Origin: Spirochaetota bacterium
Lineage (GTDB): Bacteria > Spirochaetota > UBA4802 > JAFGJZ01
DNA: 51,754 nucleotides
Direction: 5' to 3'
Assembly: GCA_016934935.1 (NCBI GenBank)
Contig: JAFGRW010000066.1
Location: forward strand, 1-51,754
Under the pieces are notes generated by a model. It saw nothing but the letters and a program-made list of their open reading frames with translations, was not told the origin of the DNA and ran no database searches. Each line of letters starts with the position of its first letter. Position 1 is the first letter of the stretch. The position numbers were made by a program, and so were the translations under genes. Below, piece after piece: positions 24,085 to 31,913 of this stretch.

Positions 24085-26832
24085 ATGCCTGTAACCCGTA
24101 GAAATTTCTTGAAGATCGCGATTGGCCTTTTGGGTATGGCTGCCGCAGGGGGTATAACCCTTTTTGAATATACAAGACGTATCCCTCTCTTTAAAAAAAG
24201 AAGCAATAGCATAAGGTCTTTTTGCCCTTTTTGCTCCCTTAATTGTGCGGTAAAAATTTATTATACTGATACAAAAATCACATCTGTACAGCCCGAAAAA
24301 AAATCATTTGAAAGTAACGGACGAATCTGCCCTAAAGCTCATATGCTTCGTGAAATGTTTAACCGACCTGACAAAATAAGCTATCCTCTTGTTCGTGAGG
24401 CCGGCTCTGATGTTTTTATTAAAACAGATTATAGCGATGTGTTAACTCGTTGTGCCGAAACGATTAATAGAACACGTGAAGAAACTTTTATAACAGAAAG
24501 TTCAGGTTTTAAAATAAATTCGTTCTCTGGGGCGGCTGTAATAGCGGGTGATAAAATTGGTTGTGAAGATGCCTATGTAATTAATAAATTCAGCCGTGTT
24601 GTCGGAATTTCACGTGTTGGCAGTGGCGCTCTTATTCGCCATAATAGTTCTGTAATGGCTTTGTGTTCGACTTTCGGTATAGCCGCACAGCACAATCCTG
24701 TGTATGATATTGTAAATTCGGATGTAGTTTTTATAATTGGTGCCAACCCTGCACGTACCAATACAATGCAGCTCTGCTCGATTCAGGAAGCTCGAAAACG
24801 TGGAGCAACTATTGTTGTAGCTGATCCAATTGCCGGAGAAACTGCAGCTCTGGCTGATATATATCTTCCGTTGCTTCCCGGTACAGACACCATTTTGCTG
24901 TGCGGGCTTATACGTTATCTGTTACATAATAACCGCTATGACGCGGAGTATCTAAGGGATAATACCGACGCGTCATTTCTTGTTAATGAATCTTTTTCAG
25001 TAAATGCAGATGGAACCTTTAGCGGATATAATGCCGGAAGTGCATACGATACATTGACCTGGTCATATATTATTGATGAACGTGGAAACCCGCGAACCGA
25101 CAGCAGTATGAAAAAAAATAATTGCGTGTTTCAAATTCTAAAGAAAAGTTATTCTGTATATACTCCCGATAATGTTTTAAATTTGACTGGGCTTGGCGCG
25201 GATCTTTTTTTAAAGGCTGCCGAAACACTAGCCTCTGTTTCGCTTCCTGCTAAAAGCTGCTCTGTTATCTTTGGGGGAGGTTTTACTCAGTCATCAGGCG
25301 GACAGGGAGTTCGAGCCGTTTCGATCTTGCAGCTTTTGTGCGGGAATACCGGTATAGCAGGTGGCGGAATTTACGGCATCAATGATCGTTCTAATCAACA
25401 AGGAGTAAGTGATCAGATCGGTAACTGGAACTGCCTTCCCGGGTATCTTCCCATTCCTGATAGCAGTAAAATGGAAAATGATTACGAATCTTATATTAAA
25501 AATAACAGCAAAAAGAGTAATGATTTTAGTGTAAGTAATTATTGGAACAATTTTCAAGGATATTTTGAGTCGCAGATGAGGTGTTGGTTTAACTCTATAA
25601 GTTCTGAAAAGGCTTTTTCCATTCTGCCACGCGGATCTTCAAATTACAGTTTTTCTAAACTTCTTGATGATATGGGAAAAGGATCAATTAAGGGATTGAT
25701 TGTTTTTGATGAAGATATCTTTGCGGCTCCAGTATCTGAAAACCGTATAATTAATGCCTTGAGTAAATTATCATGGATAATAATGTTTGTATCCGATCAA
25801 AACCGGTTAAGTCGTTTAATCGGCAAGCTTTCCTTCTCTAAAAATACTTCTGTTATTCTCGTTCCCCTTCCGTCTTATATTAATTCGGAAATGCACTTCG
25901 TATCTTCAGACCGTCGATTCAATGCTTATGACGGAAGTGCAGTTTTTAAACAGGGAGCTGCGATGTATCCGCAAATTGCTTTCGCGTTACAAGGTATCGC
26001 AAAAAAAATAGCGGAGATTCATAAAGCCAACGGAGGAGTCTTCAGTGATCCGATTATTGACAGTGAATGGAGATATTCTACAATAAAATCTATCGCGAAA
26101 GAGCTTGGTGGAGTAAACAGAGCAAATGGTAGTTCTGATTATAATATAGAACAAGTTTTTTCTGAAAGTTATGCCTGCGGCAACTGGCTCTACTCTGATA
26201 TTATTGGCGAAAAAAGGCTTTTAAAACGGGATAAGTATTCACAAAATGGATTGCTTCGTGATACCGATAGGTGCTGGCCGTACGGCGAACAGGTTCTTTT
26301 TAATCGAGCTGGAGTAAATTTTAAGGACGGAAGCCCTCGACATGATAAATGTGTTGTTTTCGAAGATGTAAAAAAAATTAAAAATGAAGAACTTGCACGC
26401 AAACGACCTTTTCGTTTTACAAGGGATGGGGTAGCCTATCTTTTTGCACGAGAAATGGTTTCCGGACCACTTCCAATATCCGGCCTTGAAATAAAAGATG
26501 ATAATAATGGTTTTTTGCTTTTTACATCGAGTTGGAGTGAATCGTCGTTTGCGGAAATGTTCAAATATTATAACGAGTATTATCCGGAAGATTGTATTCT
26601 GATGAATCGCGAAAGCGCTGTGACAGCTGGTTTTGAAAACGGAAAAAATGTTGTTGTTCAATCTTCGGTAGCTAAAATAACAGTTCCACTTTATATAACT
26701 GAACGAATTGCCAATAAACGTGCAGTTAACGGTATTGGTGTTGTTTTTAAAGAGCTTTTGGACAATATTGATAGGGATATTATTACACCTGTACCGGTCA
26801 GGATTTATAAGGAGATCTCGAATGGCAGGTGA
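24085..26832 (+). CDS. Formate-dehydrogenase-like molybdopterin oxidoreductase with altered active site
   Basis: A 915-residue bis-MGD enzyme of the DMSO-reductase superfamily. The twin-arginine signal (RRNFLK, residues 5-10) predicts folded export to the periplasm. Cys47, Cys50, Cys54 and Cys82 form the N-terminal [4Fe-4S] site. The body aligns with formate dehydrogenase alpha subunits (KFSRVVG, TFGIAAQHN, GANPA, GGGFTQSSGG). At the position of the metal-binding Sec/Cys there is Arg185, followed by the conserved His186. The position of the catalytic Arg (FdhH Arg333) appears to be Asn433. Normal formate oxidation is therefore doubtful. GGAGG precedes the ATG, and the ferredoxin subunit gene overlaps its end. 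No molybdenum chaperone gene is nearby. Confidence 0.85.
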   Translation: MPVTRRNFLKIAIGLLGMAAAGGITLFEYTRRIPLFKKRSNSIRSFCPFCSLNCAVKIYYTDTKITSVQPEKKSFESNGRICPKAHMLREMFNRPDKISYPLVREAGSDVFIKTDYSDVLTRCAETINRTREETFITESSGFKINSFSGAAVIAGDKIGCEDAYVINKFSRVVGISRVGSGALIRHNSSVMALCSTFGIAAQHNPVYDIVNSDVVFIIGANPARTNTMQLCSIQEARKRGATIVVADPIAGETAALADIYLPLLPGTDTILLCGLIRYLLHNNRYDAEYLRDNTDASFLVNESFSVNADGTFSGYNAGSAYDTLTWSYIIDERGNPRTDSSMKKNNCVFQILKKSYSVYTPDNVLNLTGLGADLFLKAAETLASVSLPAKSCSVIFGGGFTQSSGGQGVRAVSILQLLCGNTGIAGGGIYGINDRSNQQGVSDQIGNWNCLPGYLPIPDSSKMENDYESYIKNNSKKSNDFSVSNYWNNFQGYFESQMRCWFNSISSEKAFSILPRGSSNYSFSKLLDDMGKGSIKGLIVFDEDIFAAPVSENRIINALSKLSWIIMFVSDQNRLSRLIGKLSFSKNTSVILVPLPSYINSEMHFVSSDRRFNAYDGSAVFKQGAAMYPQIAFALQGIAKKIAEIHKANGGVFSDPIIDSEWRYSTIKSIAKELGGVNRANGSSDYNIEQVFSESYACGNWLYSDIIGEKRLLKRDKYSQNGLLRDTDRCWPYGEQVLFNRAGVNFKDGSPRHDKCVVFEDVKKIKNEELARKRPFRFTRDGVAYLFAREMVSGPLPISGLEIKDDNNGFLLFTSSWSESSFAEMFKYYNEYYPEDCILMNRESAVTAGFENGKNVVVQSSVAKITVPLYITERIANKRAVNGIGVVFKELLDNIDRDIITPVPVRIYKEISNGR

Positions 26833-27598
26833 AAAGTGTATCTTGATAGATTCGTCAAAATGTTGCGGTTGTGGAAGTTGTTATTTCAGTTGCAAATCCT
26901 GGAATTCAATACCGGCAAGTGGAGGTTCCAGAATTACTGACGGTGAGTTCTCTGTTATTCGGGATATCCGGCCACAAAATTGGCTGATTGTAAAAAGAGG
27001 TGCGGATGACGGACGCTTGAGGGCATGGCCGGATTTATGCCGTCACTGTAGTGATGCTCTATGCGTTAAGCATTGCCCAGTGGAGGCTATTTCGAATCAG
27101 GATGGCTGGGTAACCATAAATAGGGATATTTGTATCGGTTGCGGTGCTTGTGAGACTGTTTGCCCATATGGAGCTGTATCTGTTTACAGGGGAGATTCAA
27201 AGGGTGTTTTGAAAAAGAATCGAGCCTATAAATGTGACGGATGCTCAGAGAATTATTCTGAAAAACCCGCGTGCGTTGTCTCTTGTCCAACGGGGGCGTT
27301 GGCGTACGGTAACCGTTCACGGCTGATACGTAAAGCAATGCGTCGCGTAAAGAAGTTAAAAAAAGAGTATCCCGAAACAAGGCTATATGGAATAAATGAA
27401 TACAAGGGACAGAATGTTCTGTTTATAAATATGAAAGCTGTTGAGCATGAGAATAACGATGAACAGCTGGGGTATAATCTTTTGCAGGTAAAAACCCTAT
27501 ATAAAACTGTTTCAATGTTTACTAGTTCATTTTCAGTAATGTCTGGCCATATATACGGATTTTTACATTTTATAGTTACAGGCAAAAAAAATGTGTAG
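26822..27598 (+). CDS. Four-cluster ferredoxin subunit of the molybdoenzyme
   Basis: A 258-residue iron-sulfur protein like the beta subunits of formate dehydrogenases and other periplasmic molybdoenzymes. Four cysteine groups are visible: CCGCGSCYFSC, CRHCSDALCVKHCP, CIGCGACETVCP and CDGC with CVVSCP, each able to bind a [4Fe-4S] cluster and pass electrons from the catalytic subunit. The ATG at 26822 lies behind AAGGAG and inside the end of the previous gene. The last 30 residues are moderately hydrophobic and could touch the membrane, but there is no clear anchor and no cytochrome or NrfD subunit nearby, so the electron partner is unknown. Confidence 0.88.
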   Translation: MAGEKCILIDSSKCCGCGSCYFSCKSWNSIPASGGSRITDGEFSVIRDIRPQNWLIVKRGADDGRLRAWPDLCRHCSDALCVKHCPVEAISNQDGWVTINRDICIGCGACETVCPYGAVSVYRGDSKGVLKKNRAYKCDGCSENYSEKPACVVSCPTGALAYGNRSRLIRKAMRRVKKLKKEYPETRLYGINEYKGQNVLFINMKAVEHENNDEQLGYNLLQVKTLYKTVSMFTSSFSVMSGHIYGFLHFIVTGKKNV

Positions 27599-27689
27599 TA
27601 TAGGTATATGATTCTAAAAATTACCGAATAGTACGGTTAAATTTTTCATGGAATGCGTAATGGTTTGAAAAATCCTGGTTAGAAGGTAA

Positions 27690-27734
27690 TTACCTGAAAT
27701 AGTAATTATCAATAGTTACCTGGAGATAGTAATT
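27690..27734 (+). repeat. Imperfect direct repeat upstream of a lipoprotein gene
   Basis: TTACCTGAAATAGTAATT (27690-27707) is repeated as TTACCTGGAGATAGTAATT (27716-27734), with a period of about 26 bases. The unit sits 66 bp before the lipoprotein start. The spacing suggests a regulator-binding site, but none was identified. Confidence 0.4.
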
Positions 27735-27799
27735 TTTTGTTGCGCAATAAGTAATAAATCAAAAATATAGCGTTAATTCAGGTGGTTAGAGAGGCTTAT

Positions 27800-28246
27800 A
27801 TGAAAAAAATAGAGGTACTGATTTTTGTTGCTGTTTTCTTGTCTGTTAGCAGTTGCTCCACACTGCAAAGTTTTTTTAAAAGTGAAATGACCGTTGCACA
27901 GGCAATCATGGCCAAAGATCGAATGGATAAAATAACGAATCCCGCACAGAAAGATATTATGTACAAGGATTTGCAAAATAAGATTATTGTTGTGCCCCGC
28001 GCGAAGGTTTTGGACATAATAGAGTCCATCAATGTTGATTATTCGTATGCTGTTATAGCACGAGTAGAAACCGAAAAAGGACCGGTTGATCTTTATCTTT
28101 ACAGTAAAGATCAAAAGCTGATTGCATCATTAAGTAAGGAAAGTTCAGAGATTTCTGCTAAGGGAGAGTTTTCTAAATTTTTTCAATTGCTCGATGATTC
28201 TTATGCCAAAATAGAGCTTGTAAAGGCAAAAATTAATAAATTATAA
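27800..28246 (+). CDS. Predicted lipoprotein, function unknown
   Basis: A 148-residue protein starting at the ATG at 27800 behind AGAGAGG. The signal ends in the lipobox SVSSC (Cys19). The mature part is mixed alpha/beta with no cysteine and no recognised domain; KGPVDLYLYSKDQKLIASLSK looks like a beta hairpin. It is preceded by a direct repeat and followed by a structured element and a strong terminator, so it is probably transcribed alone. Confidence 0.6.
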   Translation: MKKIEVLIFVAVFLSVSSCSTLQSFFKSEMTVAQAIMAKDRMDKITNPAQKDIMYKDLQNKIIVVPRAKVLDIIESINVDYSYAVIARVETEKGPVDLYLYSKDQKLIASLSKESSEISAKGEFSKFFQLLDDSYAKIELVKAKINKL

Positions 28247-28308
28247 TCACAGTTTCGTTTTTGGAATAATGAAATATGGGGATCCTCTAATAATTAGTTT
28301 TTCAACAA

Positions 28309-28384
28309 GGAACTTGCGAAAAATTGTCTTTAATAGGCTTTAAACGGCATAGCCGTTCAGGAAATGGTAATTTTTCGAAGTTCC
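28309..28384. repeat. 76-bp structured palindromic element, copy A
   Basis: Outer arms GGAACTTGCGAAAAATT (28309-28325) and AATTTTTCGAAGTTCC (28369-28384) pair fully apart from one bulged G. An inner hairpin, AACGGC-ATA-GCCGTT (28343-28357), lies between them. Nearly the same element occurs at 46603-46680, and a remnant at 12475-12542. Similarity extends about 25 bp to the left. No coding capacity was seen, so it resembles a MITE/REP-type element or a structured RNA module. Confidence 0.75.
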
Positions 28385-28408
28385 CTATGGTTTAATTATC
28401 AAATATAG

Positions 28409-28436
28409 CAGGGCTTTCTATTGAGAGAAAGCCCTG
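28409..28436. terminator. Strong terminator between convergent genes
   Basis: CAGGGCTTTC and GAAAGCCCTG form a perfect 10-bp stem with an 8-base loop, followed on the + strand by TTGTTGTTTT. It lies between the lipoprotein stop (+) and the phenylacetate-CoA ligase stop (-) and can serve both. Confidence 0.85.
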
Positions 28437-28444
28437 TTGTTGTT

Positions 28445-29746
28445 TTAGCGCTCGTCTATGACGCGAATAGCCTTGCCTTGCTGAACGGGAAGATGCCCCG
28501 GTTCATGAAATTCTATCTGCGGAGAGATTGTTATAGAGGCTTTTAGCTCGTCCCTGATATGGTCCCGTAAAGCATAAAGTTTTCTTGTATCATCTGATAT
28601 TATATCAGAGTTGACTTCGGTGTCAACAATCAGTTCGTCCAGCGTTCCCTTCTTTCTGACAACTATCCGGTAGTTGTTACCGATACTTGGCATTTTCATA
28701 ATTACTTCTTCTATTTGCGAAGGAAAAACATTTACACCGTTAATAATGAGCATGTCGTCGGTACGACCCAAAATACGTTCTATACGTCTGTGGGTTCTTC
28801 CGCATGGACATTCGCCGGGGATTATTTTAGTTAGGTCTCTGGTGCGGTATCTTATAATTGGTGTTGATTCGCGAATAAGATTTGTAAGAACAAGTTCTCC
28901 CGTCGTACCTTCCGGTACAGGGGTAAGTTTCTCTTTATCTACCACTTCCATAATGTATGAATCTTCCCAAAGATGCATGCCTTTCTTATATTCGCATTCA
29001 AAGGCTACGCTGGGACCGTTCATTTCAGACAGGCCGTATGAGTTATACGCATCAATTTGAAGGAAATCTTCAATTTTTTGTCGAATCTCTTCTGAGTGGG
29101 GTTCAGCACCTATCATGGCTTTCTTGATGACAAAGTCTTTTCTGGAATAACCCATTGACTCCATCTCTGAAAACAAGTGTAACAGATAGCTTGGAGTAGC
29201 GTGGACAACAGTTGTCTGAAAATCTTTCATTAACATAAACTGTCGCTTGGTGTTACCGCTTGACGCGGGAATTACAAACATACCAAGCCTTTCTGCACCA
29301 TAATGCAGACCGATGCCTCCTGTAAAAAGACCGTAGGTCATCATGTTCTGGAATACATCTTTTTTTGTGCATCCTGTAACCAGAAGAGATCTTACAGTAA
29401 GGTTTGTCCAGCGGTCAAGATCGGTCTGGGTTTGAAATATTACTGTGGGTTTTCCGGTTGTTCCGCTTGAAGCATGCATTCGGACTACTTCTTCTTTATC
29501 AACAGCGAGAAGTCCATATGGATAGGTATCACGCAGATCTTCTTTTGTTGTAAATGGAATTTTGGTAATATCGTTGATATGTGTTATATCTGATTGGTCT
29601 TTTATTCCTACGCTCCCAAGTCTTTGTTTATAGAATTCCGTTTTTAATGCTTGTTTAACTATTTTTTTAAAGCGAATAAGCTGCAGCGCTTCTAAAGCAT
29701 CCCGGTCAAGATGTTGAATTTCGTTATCGTTAAAGCAAGAAGTCAT
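28445..29746 (-). CDS. paaK: Phenylacetate-CoA ligase (AMP-forming)
   Basis: A 433-residue adenylate-forming ligase that joins arylacetates such as phenylacetate to CoA with ATP. Motifs of the PaaK family are the P-loop-like HASSGTTGKPTV, NSYGLSEMNGPSVAFEC, TRDLTKIIPGECPCGRTHRR and GRTDDMLIINGVNVFPSQIE. Its length is normal. It is the last gene of a - strand operon with iorA and iorB, and its start overlaps the iorB stop by four bases. In archaea and anaerobes, IorAB converts aryl pyruvates to aryl-acetyl-CoA; the ligase could activate free aryl acids or run in reverse to make ATP. Confidence 0.92.
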   Translation of the reverse strand: MTSCFNDNEIQHLDRDALEALQLIRFKKIVKQALKTEFYKQRLGSVGIKDQSDITHINDITKIPFTTKEDLRDTYPYGLLAVDKEEVVRMHASSGTTGKPTVIFQTQTDLDRWTNLTVRSLLVTGCTKKDVFQNMMTYGLFTGGIGLHYGAERLGMFVIPASSGNTKRQFMLMKDFQTTVVHATPSYLLHLFSEMESMGYSRKDFVIKKAMIGAEPHSEEIRQKIEDFLQIDAYNSYGLSEMNGPSVAFECEYKKGMHLWEDSYIMEVVDKEKLTPVPEGTTGELVLTNLIRESTPIIRYRTRDLTKIIPGECPCGRTHRRIERILGRTDDMLIINGVNVFPSQIEEVIMKMPSIGNNYRIVVRKKGTLDELIVDTEVNSDIISDDTRKLYALRDHIRDELKASITISPQIEFHEPGHLPVQQGKAIRVIDER

Positions 29747-30309
29747 ATTGATCCGCCCAGTTCAATTGCACGGATGTTTTTGTTTATAATTTCATCGCTT
29801 TTGTTTTTAAAAAGTATCGCTACAGCTTTTTTAAGTGATTCGGTTTTGACGGGAAGATATCGGGATGCTGCTCCTACAATTGCCATGTTTGAAGCCCTTG
29901 GGTTTTGAGACTCTTTTGCTATATGTGCTGTATCGACAAGTTTTGAATTTTTCATTTTTTTAATTTCAGTGTGAATTTTATCCAGTTCGGGATAATTTGG
30001 TATATTGATAAAGGGCTCTTGAGCCGAGATTACTATTCCTTCCGGTTTTAGAAACGAAATATAACGCAAGCTCTCAAGTGGTTCCATGCTGAGAACCATG
30101 TCAGCAGATCCCTCGGCGACAAGGTCGCTATGGATCTCAGTGTCCGATATGCGTAAGTGAGAAAGAACAGCTCCACCCCTTTGAGCCATACCATGAACTT
30201 CGGATTGCCGTACATTAAGGTTTTCGATTCCGGCGGCGGTAGCTATTGCTGCTGCTACAGATAAAACGCCTTGACCGCCGACTCCGCAGAGTATAATATC
30301 ATATTTCAT
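29743..30309 (-). CDS. iorB: Indolepyruvate oxidoreductase subunit beta
   Basis: A 188-residue gamma-type subunit of the 2-oxoacid:ferredoxin oxidoreductase family. It begins YDIILCGVGGQGVLSVAAAI, the hallmark of this subunit, and also shows SEVHGMAQRGGAV and SHLRI. It works with IorA in CoA-dependent oxidative decarboxylation of aryl pyruvates formed by transamination of aromatic amino acids. The ATG shares one base with the iorA stop (TAATG), behind AAGGAG. It overlaps paaK at its 3' end. Confidence 0.92.
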   Translation of the reverse strand: MKYDIILCGVGGQGVLSVAAAIATAAGIENLNVRQSEVHGMAQRGGAVLSHLRISDTEIHSDLVAEGSADMVLSMEPLESLRYISFLKPEGIVISAQEPFINIPNYPELDKIHTEIKKMKNSKLVDTAHIAKESQNPRASNMAIVGAASRYLPVKTESLKKAVAILFKNKSDEIINKNIRAIELGGSI

Positions 30310-31913
30310 TAGTTATCTCCTTTTTCGGCTTTTCTCTTTTTACGGAAATATTCGATACATTCACGAACCGGAATTATCAGAGAGACCCCGTTAAAATTCA
30401 GCTCTTTACGTAAAAGAGCGGTATTTGAGTCGTGATCATTTTTATGCGCGTTTACAACATGAACGTGGTCGGGGTGAACTCCAACACCTAACGCGATTTG
30501 TTTTATTCTTTCAGAAGGCAAAATTGTCTCTTGTCCTCCAGTCATACCCACTGTTGAATTGTCGAGAACGAGTATGGTAACCGGGACATTGTCAGCTACA
30601 CAGTCTACAAGTCCTGTAAGGCCCGAGTGAAAAAAAGTGCTGTCACCAAGAACTGCCATAACGTTTTTCATTCCGGATTCGGCGGCTCCCTTGGCCATTG
30701 TTATTGACGCACCCATACAAACAATAGTCTCGGGAACTTGAAGTGGAGGTAGTGCTCCAAGGGCATAGCAGCCAATATCAGACATTACTGCACTCTCTTT
30801 AAGTTCTGATACGACCTCTTTAATAAAGGTATAGGTGTCATCATGAGGACATCCCTTGCAAAGTTGGGGAGGACGTCCGGGAAGAGGCATGCTGCTTGAA
30901 ATTGCACTGGCTTTGGGTGAAAGACCAAGCACGGATCGTATTGTGTCGGGTGTAAGTTCACCTTCTCGCGGAATCGCTCCAGAAAGTTTGCCCTTTACAT
31001 CGATAGTTAAAGGCAGTATGCCCCTTAATTGTTTTTCGATCAAAGGCTCGCCTTCTTCGATTACAATCAGTGTTTCGCTTGAAGAAGCAATTTTATTGAT
31101 TTTATCGTAAGGTAAAGGGTAATAACCAATATGAAGATGATTGAATTCCTGGGAACATTGATCAAGATTTTCCAGAAAATAATTTTTGCCAAGACCTGAC
31201 GTTATTACACCAATTTTGCTATTCTTGATAACCATTGGGTTCCAGTCAGTTGTTTCAGAAATGCTTTTCATCTCTTTCTCTTTTTTTAACAATGAGTGCC
31301 ATTGTTTTCGTGCAAGGGCTGGCAAAAGCATCCATTGCTTTACGTCGGGAGCCTTGACTCCAGGGTTCTCTTTTTTTCTTGAAGAAGTTTTTATTGCTGC
31401 GCGAGAATGGGAGAGGCGTGTTACAAGGCGTACCATAACAGGAACATGAAGTTTTTCTGAAAGGTCAAAGGCTTCACTCATTACATCGTAAGCCTGCTGC
31501 TGATTTACCGGTTCAAAACAGGGTATATGCGCAAACTCGGCGTAATAGCGGCTGTCCTGTTCATTTTGGGAAGAGTGCATACCAGGGTCATCGGCAATTG
31601 CTATAACCAGGCCTCCTCGTATATCAAGAAGAGCCGAATTCATAAAAGCATCGGCTGCAACATTTAATCCTACATGTTTCATTGTTACAAGAGTTCTTTT
31701 TCCGTAAAAAGAGGCTCCAAGAGCTTCTTCGTATGCTGTTTTCTCGTTTGCGCTCCACCGGGCAAGTGGTTTTCCCTCTTTTTTCTCAATCTGTTGAAGG
31801 TATTCCATTATTTCGGTTGAAGGAGTACCGGGATAACCGTATGCCGCGGAGAGTCCCGCGTCTACAGCACCAAGGGCTATGGCTTCGTCGCCAAGAAGTG
31901 CGTAAGTTTCCAT
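30309..31913 (-). CDS. iorA: Indolepyruvate oxidoreductase subunit alpha, lacking the ferredoxin domain
   Basis: A 534-residue thiamine-diphosphate subunit. Features are ALLGDEAIALGAVDAGLSAA, YPGTPSTEI, the central LCKGCPHDDTY and the TPP motif beginning GDSTFFHSGL and ending with LVLDNSTVGMTGGQ. Usual IorA proteins end with a ferredoxin-like domain holding two [4Fe-4S] clusters; here the chain stops after IIPVRECIEYFRKK and has no such cysteines. Electrons must leave by another route or a separate ferredoxin. The ATG shares one base with the symporter stop, with AGGAGA upstream, so expression is coupled. Confidence 0.9.
   Translation of the reverse strand: METYALLGDEAIALGAVDAGLSAAYGYPGTPSTEIMEYLQQIEKKEGKPLARWSANEKTAYEEALGASFYGKRTLVTMKHVGLNVAADAFMNSALLDIRGGLVIAIADDPGMHSSQNEQDSRYYAEFAHIPCFEPVNQQQAYDVMSEAFDLSEKLHVPVMVRLVTRLSHSRAAIKTSSRKKENPGVKAPDVKQWMLLPALARKQWHSLLKKEKEMKSISETTDWNPMVIKNSKIGVITSGLGKNYFLENLDQCSQEFNHLHIGYYPLPYDKINKIASSSETLIVIEEGEPLIEKQLRGILPLTIDVKGKLSGAIPREGELTPDTIRSVLGLSPKASAISSSMPLPGRPPQLCKGCPHDDTYTFIKEVVSELKESAVMSDIGCYALGALPPLQVPETIVCMGASITMAKGAAESGMKNVMAVLGDSTFFHSGLTGLVDCVADNVPVTILVLDNSTVGMTGGQETILPSERIKQIALGVGVHPDHVHVVNAHKNDHDSNTALLRKELNFNGVSLIIPVRECIEYFRKKRKAEKGDN

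Noticed and set aside
24637..24639. Selenocysteine insertion in the formate-dehydrogenase-like gene
   Set aside because: The codon at the Sec position is CGC (Arg), not TGA, and the reading frame has no internal stop.
26239..26661. Open frame opposite the molybdoenzyme
   Set aside because: Antisense shadow of a well-supported coding region, with no start signal.
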